DNA of 64,000 nucleotides. Source: Streptomyces sp. CBMA152. GTDB lineage: Bacteria; Actinomycetota; Actinomycetes; Streptomycetales; Streptomycetaceae. Of the stretch, positions 9,236 through 18,047 are shown in pieces. The position numbers and the translations under genes were made by a program. Position 1 is the first letter of the stretch, and the number at the start of each line of letters is the position of its first letter. The DNA lies in NCBI RefSeq assembly GCF_014596475.1, contig NZ_MECJ01000033.1, positions 698,014 through 762,013 on the forward strand. Direction: 5' to 3'. The notes beneath the pieces are model-generated. The model ran no database searches. It worked only from the letters and a program-made list of their open reading frames with translations, and was not told the DNA's origin.

Positions 9236-10163
9236 GTCGGCTCACCACCCGGTAGAGGCCGTAGAGGCCCACGGAGATCGCGATGTTGACGACGGCGACG
9301 ACACAGGCGGCCGGGTAGTCCGACTCCAGGATCGCCTTGCTGTAGACGAGCATGGGGAGGGTGGTGACCCCTTTCGCCCCGGTGAAGAGCACGATGCCGA
9401 ACTCGTTGAGACACATGACGAGGACGAGCGAGCCGCCGGCGGCGAGCGCGGGCAGCGCCTCGGGCAGGATCACCCGCCGCACGATCCGGGCGGGCCGCGC
9501 GCCGAGCGACGACGCCACCTCCAGCTGTGCGGTGTCCAGTTGGGAGAACGCGGCGAGCAGCGGCCGCATCACGAAGGGCGTGAAGTACGTGATCTCCGCG
9601 AGCAGTACGCCCCAGGGGGTGGTCAGGAACTGGAACGGCCCGCTGTGCGCACCGGTCACATCCGTCCACATCCCGTTGGCCATACCGACCGTGCCGTAGA
9701 TGAACAGCAGCGCGAGCGTGATCAGGAACGACGGGAAGGAGAGGAAGACGTCGATGAACCGCGCGACGGCCTTTCCGCCGGGGAACGGGACGAAGGCGAT
9801 GACGAGGGCGAGGACGAATCCGAGCACCAGGCACCCAGCCGTGGCGCCTGTGGCGAGCCACACCGTGGTGGTGAGCGCGTCCCGGAACGCGTGGGACGCG
9901 AAGACGTCGGTGTACGGGGCCAGCGACATCCCGTCGGAGCCGTCGGGGGTCAGTGACTGTCGTACGACGAGGACGAGGGGGTAGAGGAAGGTGAGTCCGA
10001 GGACGAGGACGGGGGGAAGCGCCCACAGCGCCTTGGGCAGGCGTGGCCGAGCCCGTTTATCCCCCTCCTCCCGTTGTGGGCAGGCGTTCCGCACGGCGGA
10101 ACGGGTGGGCACAACCCCCGGTCCCGGGTGCCCGGACACTGTGGGGCGCGTCGGATTACCCAT
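9222..10163 (-). CDS. ABC transporter permease, aminophosphonate importer
   Basis: The 313-residue protein has a charged cytoplasmic N-terminus of about 45 residues, then six membrane helices and the EAA loop (LEVASSLGARPAR). Its ATG lies within ATGGGTAA, the stop of the ATPase gene, giving tight coupling. It pairs with the smaller permease immediately downstream. The long hydrophilic N-terminus is not unusual, and a start nearer residue 35 is possible. Confidence 0.87.
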   Translation of the reverse strand: MGNPTRPTVSGHPGPGVVPTRSAVRNACPQREEGDKRARPRLPKALWALPPVLVLGLTFLYPLVLVVRQSLTPDGSDGMSLAPYTDVFASHAFRDALTTTVWLATGATAGCLVLGFVLALVIAFVPFPGGKAVARFIDVFLSFPSFLITLALLFIYGTVGMANGMWTDVTGAHSGPFQFLTTPWGVLLAEITYFTPFVMRPLLAAFSQLDTAQLEVASSLGARPARIVRRVILPEALPALAAGGSLVLVMCLNEFGIVLFTGAKGVTTLPMLVYSKAILESDYPAACVVAVVNIAISVGLYGLYRVVSRRVGA

Positions 10164-11205
10164 TCCCGACCCCTGCGGAGAGCAGCACCGCGTCCTCCGC
10201 CGCGAAGTGCAGCGTGACCTCGTCGCCCAGCGCAGGCGTCGCGCGCAGCTCGCGCAGGTCCGCCTTGATGCGGTGACCGGCCACGTCCACGTACAGGCGA
10301 TGCGTGGAGCCGCGCCACTGGACCTCGGCGATCCGCCCGCGCAGGGCGTTGGGGCCGTCCCCGAGCCCGACCAGGTGCGGCCGTACGCACAGCGTGGCCG
10401 ACGCCCCCACCGCGACCTCGTCCGTGGCGACCGCGAGCGAGGTCCCGCCGAACGACACGTACCCCGAACCGACCCGCACCGGCAGCAGATTGGCGTTGCC
10501 GACGAACGACGCGGTGAACTCGGTACGCGGGCGCCGATAGAGGTCCTGCGGCGTGCCGCAGTCCCGCAGCCGGGCCCGGTCCATCACGGCGATACGGTCG
10601 GCCAGGGTCAGCGCCTCGACCTGGTCGTGGGTGACGTACAGGATCGAGACGTCCGGCAACTCGCGGTGCAGCCGGGCGAGTTCGGTGAGCATGCCGGAGC
10701 GCAGTTGGGCGTCGAGTGCCGACAGCGGCTCGTCGAGGAGCAGTACGCCCGGCCGGATGGCCAGCGCCCGCGCGATGGCGACGCGCTGCTGCTGGCCGCC
10801 GGAGAGCTCGCGCGGATAGCGCCGCGCGTACGCCGACATCCCGGTCATCTCCAGCGCCTCGGCGACCCGTCCGGGGATCTCGGCCCGGGGCGCCTTCTGG
10901 GCGCGCAGCCCGAACGCGACGTTGTCGGCGACCCGCATGTGCGGGAAGAGCGCGTACTGCTGCACGACCATGCCGATGCCCCGCCGGTGCGGCGGCAGCG
11001 CGGTGACGTCCCGGCCGCCGATGAACACCCGCCCGGCGGCGGGCCGCACGAACCCGGCGACGGCCCGCAGCGCGGTGGTCTTGCCGGACCCGGACGGCCC
11101 GAGCAGCGCCATGACCTCGCCGGGCTCGACGGTGAGGTCGAGCGAGTCGAGGACGGTGTTCCCGTCGTAGACGACGCTGACCCCGTCGAACCGTATGCCG
11201 GTCAT
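10156..11205 (-). CDS. ABC transporter ATPase, aminophosphonate importer
   Basis: The 349-residue ATPase has Walker A GPSGSGKTT, signature LSGGQQQR, Walker B VLLLDEP, a switch His in VTHD, and a C-terminal OB-like regulatory domain (about 240-349), as in importers of the spermidine/iron/phosphonate class. Its start overlaps the hydrolase gene stop (ATGA) and its stop overlaps the next permease start, so the operon is continuous. It supplies energy for uptake through the two downstream permeases. Confidence 0.92.
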   Translation of the reverse strand: MTGIRFDGVSVVYDGNTVLDSLDLTVEPGEVMALLGPSGSGKTTALRAVAGFVRPAAGRVFIGGRDVTALPPHRRGIGMVVQQYALFPHMRVADNVAFGLRAQKAPRAEIPGRVAEALEMTGMSAYARRYPRELSGGQQQRVAIARALAIRPGVLLLDEPLSALDAQLRSGMLTELARLHRELPDVSILYVTHDQVEALTLADRIAVMDRARLRDCGTPQDLYRRPRTEFTASFVGNANLLPVRVGSGYVSFGGTSLAVATDEVAVGASATLCVRPHLVGLGDGPNALRGRIAEVQWRGSTHRLYVDVAGHRIKADLRELRATPALGDEVTLHFAAEDAVLLSAGVGNG

Positions 11206-11882
11206 GAGCTTTCCGCCCGCGCGATGAGGTCCGGCAGCTCGGCCACCGAGCCGAGCACGTCGGTCGCCCCCGCCGCCCGCAGCGCGGCCTCGTCATGGGC
11301 GCCGGTCAGCACCCCGGCGACGATGCCCGCGCCGGAACGCACCCCGCTGAGCACGTCGTACGAGGTGTCACCGGCCACCGCGATCTCCCGCACCCCGTCC
11401 ACCGCGCCTGTGCGCAGGAACGCCGCGAGCACCATGTCCGGGTACGGCCGCCCCCGGCCCCCCGCGTCCGCCGGGCACAGGGTGAGATCGACGAGGTCGC
11501 GCCAGCCGAGCGCGCCGAGGATGGCGTCCTGGGTGACCCGGGCGAATCCGGTGGTCAGGACGACCGTGCGCCCTTCGGCCCGCAGCCGCTCGATCGCCTC
11601 GCGGGCGCCGGGCAGCGCGGCGATCCTGCCGCCCGCGACGAGCTCCCCGTACGCCTGCTCGAAGGCGGTGTTCGCGGTCTGCGCCCGCTCCTCGGTGCCG
11701 AACAGATGCCGGAAGACGGAGATCTTGGACTCGCCCATGGTGGCGCGGACGTAGTCGACCATCGTGTCCGGATCCTCGCCGAGCCGCCGGGCGGCGGCCG
11801 CGAAGGCCTGCTCGACGAGCCCGCCGTCGGCGACGGTGGTGCCCGCCATGTCAAGAACGACCAGCTTGTACGCAGTACTCAT
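11202..11882 (-). CDS. Phosphonatase-like HAD hydrolase
   Basis: The 226-residue HAD enzyme opens with VVLDMAGTTV, the motif I of the phosphonoacetaldehyde hydrolase group, then TTGF (motif II), PYPDM (Lys-poor motif III region) and VAGDTSYDV (motif IV). A small helical cap lies between. Relatives cleave the C-P bond of phosphonoacetaldehyde to acetaldehyde and phosphate. True phosphonatases use a Schiff-base Lys in the cap, which I could not place, so this is the 'phosphonatase-like' family rather than proven PhnX. The ATG at 11882 follows GGGAG. Its neighbours are an oxidoreductase that could supply the aldehyde and the ATPase gene. Confidence 0.87.
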   Translation of the reverse strand: MSTAYKLVVLDMAGTTVADGGLVEQAFAAAARRLGEDPDTMVDYVRATMGESKISVFRHLFGTEERAQTANTAFEQAYGELVAGGRIAALPGAREAIERLRAEGRTVVLTTGFARVTQDAILGALGWRDLVDLTLCPADAGGRGRPYPDMVLAAFLRTGAVDGVREIAVAGDTSYDVLSGVRSGAGIVAGVLTGAHDEAALRAAGATDVLGSVAELPDLIARAESS

Positions 11883-11896
11883 GTCACTCAACTCCC

Positions 11897-13018
11897 TTAC
11901 CAGCCCAGCTCGTTCGCGGTCCGCTCGGCGATCGCCGGGGAGCAGGTCATACCGCGCCCGCCCGGCCCGGTCACCAGCCACACCCCGTCGCGCACCTGCT
12001 GGCGGTGGACGACGCGGGAGGTGTCGGTGCACTGCGCGTACACCCCGGCCCACCGGTGGCGGACCTTCGGCATCGGGCGGCCGAGGAAGGACTCGACGAC
12101 CCGCGCCAGATGCTCGTACGGCTCCTCGACGACGTCGAAGGCGAAGGGGTGCTCGTACTCGTGCGTGTCGCCGATCGTCAGCCCGCCGTCCGCGCGCTGC
12201 ACCATCAGGAGCTGCATCTTGTGCGCGGCGGCCGTCGGATCCTGCGCCTGGCCCGCGTTGAGCGCGTCGAGCGCGCCGCTCGCGTACGCCGGGTAGTAGC
12301 GGAAGCTGTCGGCGTCGGCGACGGACGTGGTCAGCGTCTCGCCGAGCGGCTCGGTCTGCATCATCTGCAGCCGTACGCGACGGACGGGCAGGTCGGGCAC
12401 GAGCTCGCGCACGAGCCCGCCGAGCCACGCACCCGTACACAGGACGACGACGTCGCCGGTGTGGGTGTCGCCGTGATCGTCGCGGACAGCATTCTCGCCG
12501 ATGACCTCACGGACTTCCCGCCCACCGAGGAAGGTGTACCGCCCGGACGCAAACAGCGCCTTCTTGAGCGCGAGTTGGGCGGTACGGGGTTCGACGGCGG
12601 CATCGCGCTCGCACCACAGGGCGGCGACGAAGTCACCACGCAGCGCGGGGTTGACGGCCCGCGCCTCGTCGGCGGTGAGCAGCTTGTAGCCCCGGGCGGC
12701 AGCGTCCTCGCGCGCCAACGCGGCTTCGGCGACGGCGAGTTCGAGGTCGTTACGTACGGGGGTGAGCGAGCCACAGGCCCGGAACCCCAGCTCCGGCACC
12801 CGCTCCCCGATGCCCTCCCACAGCTCCCGGGCCCGCAGAGCGGTGTCCAACTCCTCACCCCCGGCGCGGCCACTGACCCATATCTGCCCGAAGTTACGCA
12901 GGGAAGCCCCGCGCGCCTCGCTCTCGCGCTCGATCTGTACGACCTCGTGGCCGCGTTCCACTGCGTGCCAGGCGTGCATGGTTCCCACCACGCCGGCTCC
13001 AACGACGATGACTCTCAC
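11897..13018 (-). CDS. FAD-dependent oxidoreductase of the aminophosphonate family (TIGR03364-like)
   Basis: The 373-residue flavoprotein of the D-amino-acid oxidase fold has a Rossmann start VIVVGAGVVGTMHAW, then RESEARGASLRNFG and a C-terminal FAD-contact stretch VTGPGGRGMT. Members of this family sit in phosphonate loci and oxidise 2-aminoethylphosphonate or its N-methyl forms to phosphonoacetaldehyde (literature on PbfD-type enzymes, recalled). It is the first gene of the operon, followed after 14 bp by the phosphonatase-like gene. I saw no PhnW-type transaminase in the operon, so this enzyme may replace it. The GTG at 13018 begins the Rossmann motif. A longer upstream frame is not credible. 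Confidence 0.87.
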   Translation of the reverse strand: MRVIVVGAGVVGTMHAWHAVERGHEVVQIERESEARGASLRNFGQIWVSGRAGGEELDTALRARELWEGIGERVPELGFRACGSLTPVRNDLELAVAEAALAREDAAARGYKLLTADEARAVNPALRGDFVAALWCERDAAVEPRTAQLALKKALFASGRYTFLGGREVREVIGENAVRDDHGDTHTGDVVVLCTGAWLGGLVRELVPDLPVRRVRLQMMQTEPLGETLTTSVADADSFRYYPAYASGALDALNAGQAQDPTAAAHKMQLLMVQRADGGLTIGDTHEYEHPFAFDVVEEPYEHLARVVESFLGRPMPKVRHRWAGVYAQCTDTSRVVHRQQVRDGVWLVTGPGGRGMTCSPAIAERTANELGW

Positions 13019-13091
13019 GCGGTGAACAGTCCTCGGGGCGGGTGGACCAAAGGGGTCCACCCGCCGACGGGACGGTGAACGCCCCTTCAAG

Positions 13092-13107
13092 TTTGGCCTA
13101 GACCCGT
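13092..13107 (-). promoter_or_regulatory. Candidate GntR (DasR/PhnF-type) operator for the aminophosphonate operon
   Basis: The 16-mer TTTGGCCTAGACCCGT matches 12 of 16 positions of the DasR consensus ACTGGTCTAGACCAGT and 10 of 12 of the PhnF-like TGGTNTAGACCA. It lies about 75 bp upstream of the oxidoreductase start and just downstream of a GntR gene whose protein resembles these regulators. Binding is inferred. Confidence 0.6.
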
Positions 13108-13141
13108 TATGGTTCTGTTATACAAAGTGGCTGGCCCTACA

Positions 13142-13256
13142 AGGGGCGCGGGGAACTGCGCGAGCAACCCAGCGCGATCCGCAGACAGCACGGCACAGCA
13201 CCCCCCACCTCCTAGGAGCGCGGGGAACTGCGCGACCAGCCACAACGCACCCGCTG
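13142..13256 (+). repeat. Two 43-bp dispersed repeats in tandem orientation, copies 3 and 4
   Basis: Copies at 13142-13184 and about 13214-13256 share the core, and the second has one changed base near its left end. They lie between the GntR gene stop and the operon promoter, separated by A/C-rich sequence. Confidence 0.8.
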
Positions 13257-13266
13257 ACGAAAACGG

Positions 13267-14031
13267 CTACACCGCACCGCCCAGATGCGTGGTGAACGAG
13301 AACCGATCCCCCCGATAAAGCGTCCGCACCCGCTCCAGCGGCAACCCCGCCGTATCCCGGGAAACCCGATGAATCAGCAACATCGGCAACGCAGGCGGCG
13401 TACCAATCAGCAACGCCTCCCGCGGAGTAGCAAGTACGGTCTCGATCCGCTCATCCGCGTCCCCGAAGGCAATCCCGAGCCGGTCATGCAGATACGCATA
13501 GAACGACGAGTCCGGCTCGAACTCAACATCCAGACGCGGCACCCGCCCCACCGACACGTACGTACTCTCCAACCCCATCCGCTCATCGTCCGCGAGCAGC
13601 ACACGCTCCATGTGCCACACAGGCTCCCCCCGCGAGAGACCCGTCTCGGCGGCCAGCGCGGCCGGGCACGGGAACCGGTCGAGGGAAATCAGCGCGCGCC
13701 CCGGACGACGCCCCTGCCGACGTACGCCCTCCGTATAGCTCGCGAGCGAGAGTGGCTGCTCCAGCTTCGGGCCCGCGACCACCGTCCCGCGCCCCTGCCG
13801 CCGCAGCCGTCCTTCGAGCAGCAGCTCGCGCAGCGCCTGGCGCACGGTCTCGCGGGCGACCTCGTACTGTACGGCGAGATCGCGTTCGGTCGGCAGCAGC
13901 CCGCCCTCCCCCAACTCGTCGATGAGCGCGGCCACTTGGGCCTTGACGGCGTAGTACTTGGGGATGCGCCCGTGCTCGGGGATGCCGGAGCGGACGGGGG
14001 CGCCGGGGGCTTGATCGTTCGGGTAGTCCAC
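13267..14031 (-). CDS. GntR-family (HutC/DasR-like) transcriptional regulator
   Basis: The 254-residue repressor has an N-terminal winged helix (LPTERDLAVQYEVARETVRQ, then LEGRLRRQGRGT) and a C-terminal UTRA ligand domain ending LERVRTLYRGDRFSF. Its layout and ends resemble DasR and PhnF/PhnR. It is transcribed in the same direction as the aminophosphonate operon but is separated from it by repeats and a candidate operator, so it is the probable local regulator with a phosphonate-derived inducer. It is not DasR itself on sequence impression. Confidence 0.9.
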   Translation of the reverse strand: MDYPNDQAPGAPVRSGIPEHGRIPKYYAVKAQVAALIDELGEGGLLPTERDLAVQYEVARETVRQALRELLLEGRLRRQGRGTVVAGPKLEQPLSLASYTEGVRRQGRRPGRALISLDRFPCPAALAAETGLSRGEPVWHMERVLLADDERMGLESTYVSVGRVPRLDVEFEPDSSFYAYLHDRLGIAFGDADERIETVLATPREALLIGTPPALPMLLIHRVSRDTAGLPLERVRTLYRGDRFSFTTHLGGAV

Positions 14032-14115
14032 GAGGGGGATGTTCGCACGGGAAGGTACGTGCGCCTCAGCCGCGCCGAAGCTGTCGGCGCCGAAGCCGTC
14101 GGCGCGGACACCGGC

Positions 14116-14907
14116 TCAGCGGCGCCGAAGACGCAGCCTCCGCGACCCGATCACCAGCGCCCCACCACCGAGAACCAGCCCCCCGGCCACAGCCCCGGGC
14201 ACGACGGGCGAACCGGTCCCGGTCTCGGCCAGCTCGTCGAAGTCGTCCAGGTCGTCCTGGTCACCCAGCCCGGCCAGTTCAGGCGCACGCGGCGTCACCG
14301 CACCCGGCGGCGCGATCCCGAACCGGTACCCGCCGGACTCCCCGACCCACTCCCCGCTGTCGCCCCGCCGCTGCACGACCGCCGCGTTCACGGTGACCTG
14401 GTTGGCCCGGGTGTCGGCGGTGAAGCCGAGCCGGACCTTGATCGTGACGGTCTGCCGCGCGCCGATCACGAACCCGGGGAACCCGTCGTCGAAGACCCCG
14501 ATGTGCTCGTCCTCGTCCGTGCGCTCGAACGGAACGGGGTGCGGGCGCCCGGCCGCCGTATCGAAGAACTCCATCTTGGCCTGGGAGTTCTTGAGCGTCC
14601 GGTCCCGGTCGACGAGGACGACGACGGGGTGGATGTTGCGGCAGGTGCGGGCGGTGGTGTTGGTGAGGTCGACGTACCAGACCTGGGCGCCGTCACCGGG
14701 GTGGTACTCGGCGGGCCCGCCGTGGATCCGGGTGTCGAACGGGAAGTCGCGACCGTCCTTGTCCCCGCACACCGGCTGGTTGGCGGCGAAGAGCGAGGCG
14801 TGCCCGTGCCGGCCGCGCGGCTCGCTCTCGTCGGCCGTCGCGGCGGAGGTCCCGGACAGGGCCGTGGCCGCGGTCATTCCGATGGCGAGGGCGTTGCGCA
14901 GTCGCAT
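14116..14907 (-). CDS. Secreted surface protein with LAETG cell-wall sorting signal
   Basis: The 263-residue protein has a signal peptide (cleavage near SAATA, about residue 25), a beta-rich extracellular region with two Cys, a Glu/Asp-rich linker, then LAETG followed by a hydrophobic helix and an Arg-rich tail. LAxTG is the motif used by class E sortases (established), and a class E sortase gene lies about 8 kb away. The ATG at 14907 has AAGG upstream and begins the signal peptide. No enzymatic motif was recognised. Confidence 0.88.
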   Translation of the reverse strand: MRLRNALAIGMTAATALSGTSAATADESEPRGRHGHASLFAANQPVCGDKDGRDFPFDTRIHGGPAEYHPGDGAQVWYVDLTNTTARTCRNIHPVVVLVDRDRTLKNSQAKMEFFDTAAGRPHPVPFERTDEDEHIGVFDDGFPGFVIGARQTVTIKVRLGFTADTRANQVTVNAAVVQRRGDSGEWVGESGGYRFGIAPPGAVTPRAPELAGLGDQDDLDDFDELAETGTGSPVVPGAVAGGLVLGGGALVIGSRRLRLRRR

Positions 14908-15061
14908 GAGGAGCCTTTGCTGGTCGCAGGCGTTCGTGCCTCCGGACCCTGCCACGCGCGCGCGAAGCCTCACCGCCGCCACGCCCGCCGCCGACGGATC
15001 GGCCCCGCGAATCCACCTGATCAGCCCAATATCGTCCTGTCGGACAGTTATATGGCGTCGC

Positions 15062-16198
15062 CTATCCGGCGTCGCCCGCGAGTCGCTGCCCCGGCCCCGC
15101 CGCCCCATGCCCGAACACCGGCCCCAGGATCAGCCTCGCGGCACCCTCCGCCACCGCGTGCGGGCCGCCCGGGGTCACCGAGACCGGGATCGCGCGGGCG
15201 TCGCCGCCGCCCCGGCGGGCGCGTTCTTCCAGGACGGCCCGTACGCCGCGTACGAAACTGTCCGGCGCGCCCATGACCGTACGGCCGCCGAGCAGGACGC
15301 GGTCGATGTCGAGCAGGCCGACGAGGTTCGCGGCGCCGACGCCCAGGAAGCGGGCGGCGGCCGCGATGTCGCCGCGCGCCACGGACGACAGGCACAGCGC
15401 CTCGATGCAGCCGCGCGCCCCGCAGCCGCAGGCCGGGCCGCCGAGCAGGATGGTCTGGTGGCCGAACTCGCCCGCGCCCGTCCGCGAGCCGCGCAGCAGG
15501 GTGCCGTCGAGGACGAGACCCGCGCCCAGGCCCGTACCGAGATGCAGATACGCGAAGGAGTCGGCCGGGCCGCGCAGGGCGAGGCCGAGGGCCGCCGCGT
15601 TGGTGTCCTTGTCGAGGACGACCGGCAGGCCGAGGCGGTCGGCGAGCGCGTCGCGCAGCGGGAAGCCGTTCCACAGGGGGAAGCCGGTGACGCGGTGGAG
15701 CACGCCGGTGTGGTGGTCGAGCGGGCCGGGGCTGGCGACGCCGACGCCGAGCACCCGGCGGCCACCGATGAGCGATTCGGCCTCGCGGGCGGCGGCCTCG
15801 ACGACCGTGTCGTGGCCCGCGCCGAAGTCGAGCGGCACGGTCCGCACGCCGACCAGCGTGCCCGCCAGGTCGACCAGGACGGCGGTGAGCTCGTCGCGGT
15901 CGAGGTGCAGTCCTATCGCGTGTCCGGCGGACGGCACCAGTTTGAGCACCGTGCGCGGCTTGCCGCCGGTCGAGGCGCGGCGGCCCGCCTCGGTCGCCGT
16001 GCCCTCCGCCCGCAGCCGCGCGGTGATCTTGCTGACGGCCTGCGGGGTGAGCCCGGTCCGCTCGGCGAGCTCCAGTCTGCTGATCCCGGCGTCCCCGGCC
16101 GTGCGCAGCAGATCGAGCACCAGCGCGGCGTTGTGGCTGCGCAGGGCCGGCAGATTGGCTCCCGAGGTTCCCGATGCTCTCGGGTTACTCCTGTTCAC
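15062..16198 (-). CDS. ROK-family transcriptional regulator
   Basis: The 378-residue repressor has an N-terminal helix-turn-helix (SRLELAERTGLTPQAVSK) and a sugar-kinase-like ROK domain. The zinc motif GHQTIL...CGCGARGCIEA with its Cys cluster is intact, and the ATP site DKDTNAA is present, so ligand binding is expected. The GTG start follows GGAGGT. It is divergent from a Gfo/Idh oxidoreductase gene with only about 55 bp between, so it probably controls that gene in response to a sugar. Confidence 0.93.
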   Translation of the reverse strand: MNRSNPRASGTSGANLPALRSHNAALVLDLLRTAGDAGISRLELAERTGLTPQAVSKITARLRAEGTATEAGRRASTGGKPRTVLKLVPSAGHAIGLHLDRDELTAVLVDLAGTLVGVRTVPLDFGAGHDTVVEAAAREAESLIGGRRVLGVGVASPGPLDHHTGVLHRVTGFPLWNGFPLRDALADRLGLPVVLDKDTNAAALGLALRGPADSFAYLHLGTGLGAGLVLDGTLLRGSRTGAGEFGHQTILLGGPACGCGARGCIEALCLSSVARGDIAAAARFLGVGAANLVGLLDIDRVLLGGRTVMGAPDSFVRGVRAVLEERARRGGGDARAIPVSVTPGGPHAVAEGAARLILGPVFGHGAAGPGQRLAGDAG

Positions 16199-16254
16199 AC
16201 CTCCATTGTCTCCTGCGCTTGCACTTTGACAACAGCGTTGCTTAAGTGGGACGC
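16199..16254 (+). promoter_or_regulatory. Divergent promoter region of the ROK regulator and Gfo/Idh gene
   Basis: The short gap holds TTGACA near 16227 and an overlapping inverted repeat CAAC-agc-GTTG. The repeat suits a repressor site that would block both promoters. No clear -10 for the plus strand is visible. Confidence 0.5.
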
Positions 16255-17340
16255 ATGAATGCTCGTACGGACTCTGACCTTCGCGTCGGACTCGTGGGCT
16301 ACGGCCTGGCGGGATCCGTCTTCCACGCCCCGCTGATCGCCGCGACCGAGGGCCTGGCCCTCGACACCGTCGTCACGTCCAGCCCCGAGCGCCGGGCGCA
16401 GGCCCGCGCCGAGTTCGGCGAGGGGCTGCGGTTCGCCGACTCCCCCGACGACCTCGCCGACGCGGACCTCGACCTTGTCGTGATCGCGTCCCCCAACAAG
16501 ACCCATGTGCCGATCGCCACCGCCGCCCTCAAGGCGGGCCTGCCGGTCGTGGTCGACAAGCCGGTCGCGGGCACGGCCGCCGAGGCGCGGGGGCTTGCCG
16601 CGCTCGCCGAGGAGCGCGGGCTGCTGCTCTCCGTCTTCCAGAACCGCCGCTGGGACAACGACTTCCTGACCCTGCGCGCGCTCCTGGACTCGGGCGAGCT
16701 CGGCGAGGTCCAGCGCTTCGAGTCCCGCTTCGAGCGCTGGCGCCCGCAGCCCAAGGGCGGCTGGCGCGAGTCGGGCGACCCGGCGGAGATCGGCGGCCTG
16801 CTGTACGACCTGGGCAGCCACCTCGTCGACCAGGCCCTGGTCCTCTTCGGCCCGGCGCTACGGGTGTACGCGGAGGCGGACGTACGCCGTCCGGGCGCCC
16901 AGGCCGACGACGACACGTTCATCGCGATCACGCACGCGGGCGGGGTGCGCTCGCATCTGTACGTGAGCGCCACGACGGCCGAACTCGGCCCGCGTATGCG
17001 GGTGTTGGGCTCGTCGGCGGGCTATGTGAAATACGGCCTCGACCCGCAGGAGGCGGCGCTGCGGGACGGGAAGCGGCCGGTCGCCGGGCAGCCGTGGGGC
17101 CGGGAACCGGAGGGGATGTGGGGCCGGGTCGGCTCCGGCGAGTCCCCGCTGACGGGCGGCGGCCGCCCGGTCGAGACCGTACCGGGCGACTACCCCGCGT
17201 ACTACACGGCGATCGCGAAGGCCCTGCGCGAGGGCGGCGAACCGCCGGTCACCGCGCACGAGGCGGCGGCGGCGCTCGACGTACTGGAGGCGGCGCGCCG
17301 GTCCGCGCGCGAGGGCGTGACGGTGGAGGTGGCGCTGTGA
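16255..17340 (+). CDS. Gfo/Idh/MocA-family oxidoreductase
   Basis: The 361-residue NAD(P)-dependent sugar or inositol dehydrogenase-like enzyme has the Rossmann motif VGLVGYGLAGSVFH and catalytic-region EKP-type VDKPVAG. The NRRWDND and YDLGSHLVDQAL blocks place it in the family's typical 350-residue length. I prefer the ATG at 16255 over a GTG nine bases upstream. Its stop overlaps the start of the next gene (GTGA). Control by the divergent ROK protein is likely. Confidence 0.92.
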   Translation: MNARTDSDLRVGLVGYGLAGSVFHAPLIAATEGLALDTVVTSSPERRAQARAEFGEGLRFADSPDDLADADLDLVVIASPNKTHVPIATAALKAGLPVVVDKPVAGTAAEARGLAALAEERGLLLSVFQNRRWDNDFLTLRALLDSGELGEVQRFESRFERWRPQPKGGWRESGDPAEIGGLLYDLGSHLVDQALVLFGPALRVYAEADVRRPGAQADDDTFIAITHAGGVRSHLYVSATTAELGPRMRVLGSSAGYVKYGLDPQEAALRDGKRPVAGQPWGREPEGMWGRVGSGESPLTGGGRPVETVPGDYPAYYTAIAKALREGGEPPVTAHEAAAALDVLEAARRSAREGVTVEVAL

Positions 17341-17819
17341 CGACGCCCGTCTTCGACCCCGATTTCAGCATGGCCGAACTGGAGGCGCAGGAGGTCGAGT
17401 TGACCCTCCCACGCTTCACGTACGAGGACGCGTGGGCGCTCGGCTCGCTCCTGCGGGAGCTGGCCGTGGCCCGCGACGCCCCGGTCACGATCGACATCCA
17501 CCGGGGCGCCCAGCAGCTCTTCCGCTGCGCCCTGCCGGGCTCGACCCCGGACAACGACGCCTGGGTCGACCGCAAACGCCGCGTCACGGAGCGGTACGCG
17601 TCCAGCTCGTACCTGGTCGGCGCCCGCTTCCGCGCCAAGGGCACGACATTCGAGGCGTCCTCCCGCCTGGACCCCGATGTGTACGCGGCCCACGGCGGCT
17701 CGTTCCCCCTGCGGGTGACGGGCGCGGGCGTCATCGGCACGGTGACGGTCTCCGGCCTGCCGCAGGTGGACGACCATGCGCTGGTGGTGGAGGGGTTGCG
17801 GGGGTTTGTGTCGGGTTGA
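17337..17819 (+). CDS. UPF0303 / heme-degrading-domain family protein
   Basis: The 160-residue protein shows the conserved blocks TIDIHRGAQQLFRCAL and DNDAWVDRKRR of the UPF0303 (GlcG-like) family. It is co-translated with the oxidoreductase (GTGA overlap, GGAGG nine bases upstream). Some relatives bind heme or small cofactors. The role here is not known, but tight coupling suggests a shared substrate pathway. Confidence 0.85.
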   Translation: MTTPVFDPDFSMAELEAQEVELTLPRFTYEDAWALGSLLRELAVARDAPVTIDIHRGAQQLFRCALPGSTPDNDAWVDRKRRVTERYASSSYLVGARFRAKGTTFEASSRLDPDVYAAHGGSFPLRVTGAGVIGTVTVSGLPQVDDHALVVEGLRGFVSG

Positions 17820-17834
17820 GTTGCGCGGATTCGC

Positions 17835-18021
17835 CTGCGGGCCGGTGGGGGCTGGTCGCGCAGTTCCCCGCGCCCCTAAAGGGGCGCCCCGCAGGGGCGC
17901 ATCAAGGGGCGCGGGGAACTGCGCGAGCAACCCAGCACGGTCCGCAGACGAAAACAGGAGGGCCCGGAGGGCCCTTTCAGGGGCGCGGGGAACTGCGCGA
18001 CCAGCCACCGACGGCCCGCAG
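17835..18021. repeat. Cluster of three 43-bp dispersed repeats, copies 5 to 7
   Basis: One copy is inverted (17835-17877) and two are direct (17905-17947, 17979-18021). Hairpins of GGGGCGCCCC and GGGCCC type separate them. The cluster lies between the convergent ends of the UPF0303 and FAH genes, and the inverted pair could form a long stem in either transcript. Confidence 0.88.
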
Positions 18022-18047
18022 ACAAAGCCCCGCACCCCGCGGACGCG

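Noticed and set aside
11202..12440. 412-codon frame extending the phosphonatase-like gene upstream
   Set aside because: The extra N-terminus is antisense-like Arg-rich text over the oxidoreductase. The ATG at 11882 with GGGAG fits the family start.
13285..15276. 663-codon plus-strand frame
   Set aside because: It covers GntR and the LAETG gene in antisense without domains or a ribosome site.
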